Source: Ruminococcus sp. UBA3767
GTDB lineage: Bacteria; Bacillota; Clostridia; Oscillospirales; Ruminococcaceae
Direction of reading: 5' to 3'
Assembly (NCBI GenBank): GCA_002371625.1
Contig: DFFV01000089.1
Span: 1-31,529 of the forward strand
DNA length: 31,529 nt
Under the pieces are notes generated by a model. It saw only the letters and a program-made list of their open reading frames with translations. It ran no database searches and was not told the origin of the DNA. The translations under genes were made by a program, and so were the position numbers. Positions 23,583-30,825 of the stretch are shown here, piece after piece. The stretch's first letter is position 1; each line of letters begins with the position of its first letter.

Positions 23583-24164
23583 ATGGATTATAAGTTTTTT
23601 GCGGTCATTTCACGAATGAAGTATATCGACCGCTGGGCACTGATGAGGAACACGATCAAGGAGGATATCAGCCAGCATTCGCTGGATGTTGCCTTTATTT
23701 CCCACGCCCTTGCGCTGATTAGAAACAAGCGCTTCGGCGGTGATGTTTCGCCGGAAAGATGTGCGCTGCTGGCGATGTTCCACGATACAACCGAGATAAT
23801 CACCGGTGATCTGCCAACTCCGATAAAGTATTATAACAAGCAGATAAAAGGCGCTTATGACGAGATAGAGCAAAAGGCGAAGGATCAGCTTATCAGCTAT
23901 CTTCCCGAGTATCTCAGAGAGGATTATGAGCCGCTTTTTTGTAAAACAGAGCAGGAGGCTGAGCTTTGGCAGCTGGTAAAAGCCGCAGATAAGATCTCTG
24001 CGCTGATAAAGTGCCTTGAAGAGCGTAAAATGGGAAATACCGACTTTGCTTCGGCTGAAAAGGCAACTCGTGAAGCTGTTGAAAAAATGCAGCTGCCCGA
24101 GGCGAACGTTTTTCTGGAGGAATTTATCCCTGCCTACGAGCTGACGCTTGATGAACAGGCTTGA
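23583..24164 (+). CDS. yfbR: 5'-deoxynucleotidase, YfbR type
   Basis: This HD-domain enzyme removes the phosphate from deoxynucleoside 5'-monophosphates. The 193-residue product aligns along its length with E. coli YfbR. The substrate-contact RW pair is at 17-18, and the metal ligands are H32 (QHSLDVA), H67-D68 (MFHDTTE) and D136 (AADKISA). The GDLPTPIKYYN motif is present. The ATG at 23583 has SD GGAG at 23573-23576. A GTG nine codons earlier lies inside the terminator stem and is rejected. rpe follows with 26 bases between stop and start. Confidence 0.92.
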   Translation: MDYKFFAVISRMKYIDRWALMRNTIKEDISQHSLDVAFISHALALIRNKRFGGDVSPERCALLAMFHDTTEIITGDLPTPIKYYNKQIKGAYDEIEQKAKDQLISYLPEYLREDYEPLFCKTEQEAELWQLVKAADKISALIKCLEERKMGNTDFASAEKATREAVEKMQLPEANVFLEEFIPAYELTLDEQA

Positions 24165-24190
24165 AATTGCGTAAAAACGGAGGAATTACA

Positions 24191-24847
24191 TTGAACAGAC
24201 CAATTCTTGTTTCTGCCTCGCTGCTCGGGTGCGGACTCGGGACGCTGGCGCAGGAGATAAAGAAGATCGAAGCGGCAGGCTCTGACTGGCTGCATTTCGA
24301 CGTTATGGACGGCATTTTCGTGCCGAATATCTCGTTCGGTCAGCCTGTGCTCAAAGCTGCTAAAAAGGCCGCAAATACGCCGATCGACACTCATCTGATG
24401 ATAACCGATCCTATCAGGTACATTGATGATTTCGTTAAAGCAGGCTCGGATCTTGTGACCTTTCACGTTGAGAGCACGGACGATGCCGATGCGGTAATTG
24501 ACAGGATCCATAAAAACGGCGCAAAAGCGGGGATTTCGATAAAGCCGAACACACCTGCCGAGGCAATTGAAAAGTATATCGGCAGCGTTGAGATGGTGCT
24601 TGTTATGACGGTTGAGCCGGGCTTTGGCGGACAGGGCTTTATTAGCGAAACCGTCCCTAAAATAGCGCAGGTACGCAAAATGGTCGGGGCTTCGGGCAGG
24701 GAAGTGTACATCGAGGTGGACGGCGGTATAAATGCCGAAACTGCGAAGATATGCCGTGATGCCGGAGCGAATGTGCTCGTTTCGGGTTCGTATTTCTTTG
24801 CGGCACAGGATAAAGCTGCCGCTGTAAGAGCTGTCAAGGGTATGTGA
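24191..24847 (+). CDS. rpe: Ribulose-phosphate 3-epimerase
   Basis: It interconverts ribulose 5-phosphate and xylulose 5-phosphate in the pentose phosphate pathway. The 218-residue TIM barrel has the family motifs in order: VSASLL, HFDVMDGIFVPNISFG (catalytic Asp and metal ligands), DTHLM, MTVEPGFGGQGF, EVDGGIN (second catalytic Asp) and SGSYFF (phosphate binding). The TTG start at 24191 has SD GGAGG (24179-24183) 7 bases upstream; the frame extends ten codons further to another TTG without an SD. In many Firmicutes rpe sits with rsgA and thiN; here it follows yfbR. Confidence 0.96.
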   Translation: MNRPILVSASLLGCGLGTLAQEIKKIEAAGSDWLHFDVMDGIFVPNISFGQPVLKAAKKAANTPIDTHLMITDPIRYIDDFVKAGSDLVTFHVESTDDADAVIDRIHKNGAKAGISIKPNTPAEAIEKYIGSVEMVLVMTVEPGFGGQGFISETVPKIAQVRKMVGASGREVYIEVDGGINAETAKICRDAGANVLVSGSYFFAAQDKAAAVRAVKGM

Positions 24848-24862
24848 TATATACAAAAAAAT

Positions 24863-24893
24863 AAGGGAGTACAATTTTTTGTACTCCTTTTTT
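24863..24893. terminator. Bidirectional terminator between rpe and the ABC-F gene
   Basis: A perfect 9-bp stem (GGAGTACAA, 24866-24874, with 24879-24887) has a T4 loop and flanking A and T runs. It works in both directions for the convergent genes, and its T-run reaches the ABC-F stop codon. Confidence 0.9.
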
Positions 24894-26835
24894 ATATATC
24901 CGAAAGCTCTGCCCATTCGTCCATTTTTTCTTCAAGCTCGTTTCTTGCAGTGTCAAGCAGCGAGCATTTTTCATTTATCAGCGCATAATCCGAGGCTATC
25001 TCGGGGCTTGCTATCTCCTGCTCGAGCTGTGCTATCAGCTGTTCGGTCTGCTCTATCTCGTTTTCAAGCTGCCTTATGCGCTCTCTGCGCTTGGCATCGG
25101 CTGCACGCTGCTGCTTGCTGCGGTGGCTCTGCTGCTTTCCCTGCTCGTAGGCTGCCTTTGCAGCTGCCTGTGCCTGAGCATTTTCCGCCGCCTGCAAATC
25201 CTGTTGTTTTTCGGTGTATGCCGCATAATAAGCGTCAAAATTGCCCTCGTAGGAATTCACCTCGTCGGGAGTTATCTCGATTATCCTGTCAGCTACCTTG
25301 TTGAGCAGATATCTGTCGTGCGAAACAAGTATGATCGTGCCCTCAAACTCCGCAAGTGCGTTTTCAAGGACTTCCTTGGTCATCATATCGAGGTGGTTGG
25401 TCGGCTCGTCAAGTATCAGCACATTTGCCCTGTCAAGCGACATCATCGCAAAATACAGCTTTGCTCTTTCTCCGCCCGAGATTACCGAAACAGGCTTGAA
25501 AACGTCCTCTCCTCGTATAAGCACCGAGCCGAGCAGACTTCTTGCCTGCTGTTCGCTTATTCGTGAGCTTTTGCGCATTACCTCACCGATAACGGTGTTG
25601 TGCCTTTCAAGCTGTCTGTGCTCCTGGTCAAAATAAGTCAGCTTTACGTTGTTTCCCCAGCTGATGCTGCCGTTTTCGTGCGGTATAAGTCCCTGTATCA
25701 GCTTGAGCACAGAGGATTTGCCAATGCCGTTTGCGCCGATGATACCAACGTGCTCGCCCCTTCTGACGTGCATATCAAGGCTGGGTATGAGCACTCTTTT
25801 TTTATCCCCTTCACCAACAGCAAGCTCACAGCCTGCGACCTTTACAATGTCCTTTGTTGGTTCGATGTCGTATTCAAGCCGTATCTTCGGGGGAGTCTCA
25901 TAAAGCTGCGGTTTTTCTATACGCTCTATCCTGTCCAGCATATTCTGGCGTGATTTCGCCATTTTTGCAGTCGATGCCCTGACCTTGTTCCTTGCAACGT
26001 AATCCTCGAGCTTGGCGATCTCTTTCTGCTGCGCCTCGTATTCTTTGAGCTGCCGTTCGTCACGCATCTTCTTTTGCATCAGGTATGCGTCATAATCGCC
26101 CTTGTAGCTGTATATACGCCCCGACTGTATCTCGCATATCCTTGAGCATACACGGTTGATAAAGTACCTGTCGTGCGATACTATGAGCAGTGCGCCCTTG
26201 TAGCTTTTAAGGTAGTCCTCCAGCCACATCAGCGTTGTAAGGTCAAGGTGGTTGGTCGGCTCGTCAAGTATAAGCAGATCTGGTTCTTCAAGCAGCAGCT
26301 TTGCAAGTGCGAGCCTTGTTTTTTCGCCGCCCGAAAGGGTATCTATCATCTGCGAAGTATCAGTGCTCCCAAAGCCCATTCCGCTGAGCACCTGTCTGAT
26401 GCGCACATCGGTGCGGTAACCGTCACGAGCCTCAAAATATGCGCTTTTTTCGGAATACTCGTGGCTTATCCGTTCAAGCTCCCCGCCCTGTGCAGTTTCC
26501 ATTTTTGCGGAAAGCTCCGCCATGTCCTGCTTTACCTTGATAAGATCGGAAAAAGCATCGTTCATTTCCTCAAGTATCGTCCTTTGCGAATCAAGTCCGC
26601 TGTTCTGACGAAGATAGCCGACTTTAGCCCGTGAATTCACGCTGACGCTGCCAAGCCCGTCGGGAGTCCTGTCAAAGCTCTGAGAGCCTGTGATGATATT
26701 GAGCAAAGTGGTCTTTCCGCACCCGTTTGAGCCGATAAGCCCGACAGCTTCCTTTTCCTCGATAGTCATGGAAATATCTTTTAACAGCAGCTCGCCGTTG
26801 AAATATTTATAGATGTGTTCTAAGCTAAGTACCAT
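24892..26835 (-). CDS. ABC-F family ATPase (YdiF/Uup-like)
   Basis: This 647-residue cytoplasmic protein has two ABC domains and no membrane segments, the ABC-F layout that acts on ribosomes. The first domain has Walker A GSNGCGKT at about 35-42, LSGGEKTRLALAK and LILDEPTNHLDL. An interdomain linker follows (about 240-300, rich in charged helices). The second domain has GANGIGKSS, ISGGERAKLYFAM and LILDEPTNHLDM. The C-terminus (about 545-647) is a Gln/Ala/Lys-rich segment and then a coiled coil with RRERIRQLENEIEQTEQL, as in Uup. SD GGAGAAG precedes the ATG. It could be a housekeeping translation factor; there is no specific sign of an antibiotic-resistance subtype. Confidence 0.93.
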   Translation of the reverse strand: MVLSLEHIYKYFNGELLLKDISMTIEEKEAVGLIGSNGCGKTTLLNIITGSQSFDRTPDGLGSVSVNSRAKVGYLRQNSGLDSQRTILEEMNDAFSDLIKVKQDMAELSAKMETAQGGELERISHEYSEKSAYFEARDGYRTDVRIRQVLSGMGFGSTDTSQMIDTLSGGEKTRLALAKLLLEEPDLLILDEPTNHLDLTTLMWLEDYLKSYKGALLIVSHDRYFINRVCSRICEIQSGRIYSYKGDYDAYLMQKKMRDERQLKEYEAQQKEIAKLEDYVARNKVRASTAKMAKSRQNMLDRIERIEKPQLYETPPKIRLEYDIEPTKDIVKVAGCELAVGEGDKKRVLIPSLDMHVRRGEHVGIIGANGIGKSSVLKLIQGLIPHENGSISWGNNVKLTYFDQEHRQLERHNTVIGEVMRKSSRISEQQARSLLGSVLIRGEDVFKPVSVISGGERAKLYFAMMSLDRANVLILDEPTNHLDMMTKEVLENALAEFEGTIILVSHDRYLLNKVADRIIEITPDEVNSYEGNFDAYYAAYTEKQQDLQAAENAQAQAAAKAAYEQGKQQSHRSKQQRAADAKRRERIRQLENEIEQTEQLIAQLEQEIASPEIASDYALINEKCSLLDTARNELEEKMDEWAELSDI

Positions 26836-26862
26836 ATTTCTTCTCCATTTCCTGTTTACAAT

Positions 26863-26891
26863 ATTATACTATGTACGCCGTCCTTTTTCAA
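26863..26891 (-). promoter_or_regulatory. Promoter for the ABC-F gene
   Basis: On the minus strand, a -35 TTGAAA (26886-26891) and a perfect -10 TATAAT (26863-26868) are separated by 17 bases, about 27 bases from the ATG. The rest of the 242-base gap to the EIIA-like gene holds that gene's promoter and an AT-rich stretch with short inverted repeats. I could not assign those repeats. Confidence 0.8.
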
Positions 26892-27024
26892 TAGGTGTTA
26901 GTAATAATTAATATTTGTAAAGTATGCTGTGAGCAATATGTACATACTGAGTTTACTGTGAGTTCACAAACTTGTGCAATCATACGAAAAATAAGATCAA
27001 ATACTTGTTTTTGTTCAAAAGCGG

Positions 27025-27053
27025 TTGTATTTTTGATAATAATTTGTTAAAAT
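27025..27053 (+). promoter_or_regulatory. Promoter for the EIIA-like gene
   Basis: A -35 TTGTAT (27025-27030) and a -10 TAAAAT (27048-27053) are separated by 17 bases, 24 bases before the GTG start. Confidence 0.6.
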
Positions 27054-27077
27054 AATAGCAGGGAAGGAGATGATATT

Positions 27078-27557
27078 GTGAAGCTCTTCGGTGAGAAAAA
27101 ATCGGCAGAAAAAACGAAAAGCTGTCTTTACGGCTGCTGCAAAGGTACTGTCTGTTTGCTTGAAGAAACGAGCGATGAGATAATGTCCTCGGGAATACTC
27201 GGAGAAGGCTTTGCAGTTTATCCAACTTATGATGAAGCGCAGGAGGCAGCTGTTGTGAGTCCTACGGCTGCAAGGGTGATAGATGTTACGGCTAAGCCAA
27301 ATGCGGTGGTCCTTAAAAATGAGGACGGGCTTAAAATACTTATCAGCTTCAGCGATTTTTCCGCAGAGCAGATAAGCATCACCGCTTCGGCAGGTGAAAG
27401 CGTTGCAGCAGGAGATGAGCTTGCTAAACTGAAGGTCGCTGCGGAGGATAAAAAGGAAGTCTATGTTGTGGTAGAAAACAGCGATAAGCTGATAGACTTC
27501 AAGGTAAAAAAAGGTTCGTGTACTCCCGAAAAAGCTGTTATGGAGTACTCGGTATGA
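27078..27557 (+). CDS. Glucose-type PTS EIIA domain protein lacking the active-site histidines
   Basis: This 159-residue stand-alone protein resembles EIIA-Glc. The N-terminal part has CKGTVCLLEETSDEIMSSGILGEGFAVYP, equivalent to the family's G-x-V-xxL-xx-V-x-D-x-x-F-S...G-x-G pattern. The ending VAAGDELAKLKV matches its lipoyl-like beta fold. The two histidines needed for phosphotransfer are missing: N75 stands where NHAF-type proteins have His, and S90 in ILISFSDFSAEQ stands where the HFGIDTVEL motif has the phosphorylated His. I infer a non-phosphorylatable scaffold or regulator. GTG start at 27078 with SD GGAAGGAG. It is monocistronic, with its own promoter and terminator, and no PTS permease is nearby. 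Confidence 0.8.
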   Translation: MKLFGEKKSAEKTKSCLYGCCKGTVCLLEETSDEIMSSGILGEGFAVYPTYDEAQEAAVVSPTAARVIDVTAKPNAVVLKNEDGLKILISFSDFSAEQISITASAGESVAAGDELAKLKVAAEDKKEVYVVVENSDKLIDFKVKKGSCTPEKAVMEYSV

Positions 27558-27568
27558 TATGTGTGTCC

Positions 27569-27594
27569 GCTCCCGTGTTTACGGGAGCTTTTTT
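27569..27594 (+). terminator. Terminator after the EIIA-like gene
   Basis: A perfect 8-bp GC-rich stem (27569-27576 with 27581-27588) has a GTTT loop and a six-T tail. Confidence 0.92.
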
Positions 27595-27675
27595 ATATCC
27601 AAAGTGCTTTTATAATGCCGCTTGGGGCGGGGAATAATAAAATGTGAAAATATAATAAAAAACTTTGAAAAACTA

Positions 27676-27704
27676 TGTACATTTGGGACGGAATGTGTTA
27701 TAAT
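27676..27704 (+). promoter_or_regulatory. Promoter for the polyamine operon
   Basis: A -35 TGTACA (27676-27681, 4 of 6) and a perfect -10 TATAAT (27699-27704) are separated by 17 bases. The speD ATG follows 57 bases later. Confidence 0.65.
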
Positions 27705-27760
27705 TACCGTGAGTATATGTGCGCTTTGCAGTGTATGCTTTATTTTACGGAGAGGACGGG

Positions 27761-28573
27761 ATGACAGGGTTGGAGCAGAAGCTTTCTTTGTACGGATTCA
27801 ATAATCTTACGAAAACTCTTAGCTTTAATATCTATGATGTTTGTTATGCCAAAACGGAAAGAGAACAGAAGGGCTATATAGCTTATATAGACGAGCAGTA
27901 TAATTCCGAGCGTCTTACTAAGATACTTTGTGACGTTACGGAGATGATAGGAGCCAGGGTGCTCAATATTTCCAAGCAGGACTATGAGCCGCAGGGCGCA
28001 TCGGTCAATGTTCTTATTGCCGAAAAAGCACTGGACGAGGCTTCGATAGATCCATCGTGCAACCAGGGAGTTATACCCGAGGCTAAGCCGAGAACGGTAG
28101 CTGCGCACCTTGATAAGAGCCACGTTACTGTGCACACTTTCCCGGAGTATCACCCTGATAACGCTATCTCCACTTTCAGAGTGGATATAGATGTTTCTAC
28201 CTGCGGAATGATCTCTCCGCTGAATGCGCTGAATTATCTTATCGGCAGCTTCGATTCGGACATAATCACGATAGATTACCGTGTCAGAGGCTTTACAAGA
28301 GATGTTCTTGGCAAAAAGTTCTTTATCGACCATAAGATAACCTCGATACAGGATTATATCGACAGCGATACGCTTACACGCTACGATGCGATAGATGTTA
28401 ATATGTATCAGTCAAATATCTTCCACACAAAGCTGCTTATAAAGGATATAGAGCTGCAGAACTATCTTTTCAAGACAGATGCGCTGGAGCTTTCACCTAA
28501 GCAGAGGCTTGATATAACCGATGCTCTGCGCCGTGAGATGATAGAGATATACAGCGGAATGAATATCTATTAA
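27761..28573 (+). CDS. speD: S-adenosylmethionine decarboxylase proenzyme (E. coli-type, class 1A)
   Basis: It decarboxylates S-adenosylmethionine to supply the aminopropyl group for spermidine. The 270-residue proenzyme resembles E. coli SpeD along its whole length, for example [50 protein letters not shown] and [13 protein letters not shown]. Self-cleavage in HLDKSH before S120 would create the pyruvoyl group. ATG 27761 follows SD GGAGAGG; the frame extends 14 codons upstream without an SD. It is the first gene of a cluster with an Orn/Lys/Arg decarboxylase and speE, which together make a spermidine pathway. Confidence 0.95.
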   Translation: MTGLEQKLSLYGFNNLTKTLSFNIYDVCYAKTEREQKGYIAYIDEQYNSERLTKILCDVTEMIGARVLNISKQDYEPQGASVNVLIAEKALDEASIDPSCNQGVIPEAKPRTVAAHLDKSHVTVHTFPEYHPDNAISTFRVDIDVSTCGMISPLNALNYLIGSFDSDIITIDYRVRGFTRDVLGKKFFIDHKITSIQDYIDSDTLTRYDAIDVNMYQSNIFHTKLLIKDIELQNYLFKTDALELSPKQRLDITDALRREMIEIYSGMNIY

Positions 28574-28625
28574 AGGCAGGCGGCAAAGGGTAAGGAATAA
28601 TAGTAAGAAGTAAGAGGTAAGGCAA

Positions 28626-30074
28626 TTGGAGCTTACACAAAGCAATGCACCTATCTATGAGGCGCTGACAAAACACATGAAAAACCGTGTGGTAAGGCTT
28701 GATGTACCCGGTCACAAGGGCGGCAGGATGAATAAGCCGCTGCGTGATTTTCTTGGCGAGCAGTGCCTGCGGTGCGATGTTAATTCAATGAAAAATCTCG
28801 ATAACCTCTGTCACCCCACAAGCGTTATTCGTGACGCTGAGGAGCTTGCGGCAGAGGCTTTCGGTGCTCATAACGCTTTTTTTATAGTAAACGGAACTAC
28901 CGCCGCAGTGCAGACGATGGTTTTTACCGCCTGCAAGGCAGGTGAAAAGATAATCATGCCAAGGAATGTCCACAGGAGCGCAATAAATGCCCTTGTGGTC
29001 TGCGGAGCTGTGCCTGTTTATGTAAACCCGGGAACAAACAAAAAGCTGGGCATACCTCTTGGTATGTCGGTAGATGACGTTAAAAAGGCAATTGAAGAAA
29101 ACCCCGATGCCAAAGCCGTTCTGGTGAATAACCCCACCTACTACGGTATCTGCTCGGATCTGAAGAGTATCGTTGAGCTTGCTCACGCACACGGAATGCT
29201 CGTGCTTGCGGACGAAGCCCACGGAACTCATTTTTATTTCGGGGAAAACCTGCCGATGAACGCTATGGCAGCAGGTGCGGATATGGCAGCGGTCTCGATA
29301 CACAAAACGGGCGGAAGTCTTACGCAGTCATCGCTGCTGCTTTGCGGTGAAAGTGTTTCGGAGGGCTATGTAAGGCAGATAATCAACCTTACGCAGACTA
29401 CAAGCGGTTCGTACTTGCTTATGGTGTCGCTGGATATGGCAAGGAGAAATCTTGCGCTCAACGGCAAGGATATGTTTGCAAAGGCGTGCGATTATGTGAG
29501 CTATGCAAGGGGCGAGATAAACAAGATAGGCGGATACTATGCCTTCGGGCAGGATCTTGTCAACGGAAAGGATATTTTTGCATTTGACGATACCAAGCTG
29601 TCTGTGCACACAAGGGCAGTCGGGCTGGCAGGCGTTGAGGTATACGACCTTTTGCGTGATGAGTACGATATACAGATAGAGTTCGGCGATATAGGAAATA
29701 TCCTTGCGATAGTTTCAGCTGGCGACAGAGAGCTTGAGATAGAGCGTTTCATCTCGGCGCTGAGCGAGATAAAAAGGCTTTATTCAAAAGACCCCGCAGG
29801 GCTTTTCGACCACGAGTATATAAACCCTATCGTCAGGGTGACACCGCAGAAAGCCTTTTACAGTGAGAAAAAAGCGGTTCCCGTCAAGGAAAGCTGCGGC
29901 AAGGTGTGCGCAGAGTTTGTAATGTGCTATCCGCCGGGGATACCGATACTTGCGCCGGGTGAAATGATAACAACGGATATAATCAACTATATAAATTACT
30001 GCAAAGAAAAGGGCTGCCTTATGACAGGCACAGAGGACCTTGAGATAAACTATATAAACGTCATAGACGAATAG
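28626..30074 (+). CDS. PLP-dependent Orn/Lys/Arg decarboxylase (Bacillus SpeA-like)
   Basis: It makes a polyamine precursor by decarboxylating a basic amino acid. The 482-residue product is of the short Gram-positive type (like B. subtilis SpeA, an arginine decarboxylase), without the N-terminal wing domain of the large enterobacterial enzymes. The N-terminal motif VPGHKGG, DEAHGTHFYF and the PLP-binding K227 in VSIHKTGGSLTQSSLLL are present. The C-terminal domain has YPPGIPILAPGEMIT. Start is TTG 28626 with SD AGAGG (28613-28617). Arginine is the most likely substrate from its similarity to SpeA and from the speD/speE context; lysine or ornithine cannot be excluded. If arginine, agmatine-processing genes should exist nearby or elsewhere. 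Confidence 0.9.
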   Translation: MELTQSNAPIYEALTKHMKNRVVRLDVPGHKGGRMNKPLRDFLGEQCLRCDVNSMKNLDNLCHPTSVIRDAEELAAEAFGAHNAFFIVNGTTAAVQTMVFTACKAGEKIIMPRNVHRSAINALVVCGAVPVYVNPGTNKKLGIPLGMSVDDVKKAIEENPDAKAVLVNNPTYYGICSDLKSIVELAHAHGMLVLADEAHGTHFYFGENLPMNAMAAGADMAAVSIHKTGGSLTQSSLLLCGESVSEGYVRQIINLTQTTSGSYLLMVSLDMARRNLALNGKDMFAKACDYVSYARGEINKIGGYYAFGQDLVNGKDIFAFDDTKLSVHTRAVGLAGVEVYDLLRDEYDIQIEFGDIGNILAIVSAGDRELEIERFISALSEIKRLYSKDPAGLFDHEYINPIVRVTPQKAFYSEKKAVPVKESCGKVCAEFVMCYPPGIPILAPGEMITTDIINYINYCKEKGCLMTGTEDLEINYINVIDE

Positions 30075-30103
30075 AACAAAGAACAGCTTTGGGAGATGAA
30101 AAA

Positions 30104-30793
30104 ATGAAAATAATGCCTGATCCTTTTGAGGAGGACGACGAAGAGATCGGACAGCTTCAGGAAAGCAACAAGTGGCTTAAATACCTTTTGATCGCCTTGG
30201 TTATTATTATATCCATACCAATTGTTCTTATCATTGCAGTTAAGCTCATGTTAAGCTGGGGAGACGGAAAAGAGGAAAAACTCAAAAGCAGCTTTACGAC
30301 AGAGCTTGGTGACGATTTTGAAGTATATTTTGTTGAGGAAACTACGTTTCTGAGAGTTGATGATTTCTATGAGCTCAGAAAAAAGGGCGATAATCAATAT
30401 ATTATACAGACGACCTGCCCTGTAACAAATGATGATCTGACAGTGATAGAGGACAGCGACTCACTAAGGGCGTACCGTGTCTTCGGAACGATCATTTATT
30501 CTCGCAACAGTGTTGATTTCGAGGAACTGAATTATATTACAGATGCCGGCGGTGAGTTGTTCGTTTACATCCGTGATAATTTGCTTTCAAGCTATGCTTT
30601 TATGAACAATTATTTTAGCGACTATGCGAAGATATATCCCAAGGAGAAAGAATTGCTCCTCAATGCAATTGAAAATGGCAATACAGGGGTATTGAAAAAA
30701 TATGGCTATAATTCTGATGTTAAAGAACTGGAGAAAATGAGGAAAGAACTTTGGAGATATAAACCAATTGACGATTCTTCCGCAGCCAAATAA
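30104..30793 (+). CDS. Unknown single-pass membrane protein inside the polyamine cluster
   Basis: I do not recognise this 229-residue protein. It has a short acidic N-terminus (PDPFEEDDEEIG), one membrane helix at about residues 26-48 (LIALVIIISIPIVLIIAVKL) and then an extracytoplasmic region of about 180 residues. That region is rich in Tyr, Asp and Asn and ends in a charged helix (KELEKMRKELWRYK). There is no signal-peptide cleavage site or lipobox. The ATG at 30104 has SD GGGAG (30091-30095). It sits 29 bases after the decarboxylase and 32 bases before speE, so it is probably co-transcribed. Its base composition looks somewhat more AT-rich than its neighbours. A role in polyamine metabolism is suggested only by position. 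Confidence 0.75.
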   Translation: MKIMPDPFEEDDEEIGQLQESNKWLKYLLIALVIIISIPIVLIIAVKLMLSWGDGKEEKLKSSFTTELGDDFEVYFVEETTFLRVDDFYELRKKGDNQYIIQTTCPVTNDDLTVIEDSDSLRAYRVFGTIIYSRNSVDFEELNYITDAGGELFVYIRDNLLSSYAFMNNYFSDYAKIYPKEKELLLNAIENGNTGVLKKYGYNSDVKELEKMRKELWRYKPIDDSSAAK

Positions 30794-30825
30794 CTATCTG
30801 ACAAAATATGAAAGGAGAACCTACC

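Noticed and set aside
24134..24916. A 260-codon minus-strand frame opposite rpe
   Set aside because: Shadow of rpe, which has all family motifs; the frame also crosses the bidirectional terminator.
26921..26975. Short inverted repeats and a repeated CTGTGAG in the ABC-F/EIIA intergenic region
   Set aside because: Short, imperfect and in AT-rich sequence; not aligned with either promoter in a way that suggests an operator.
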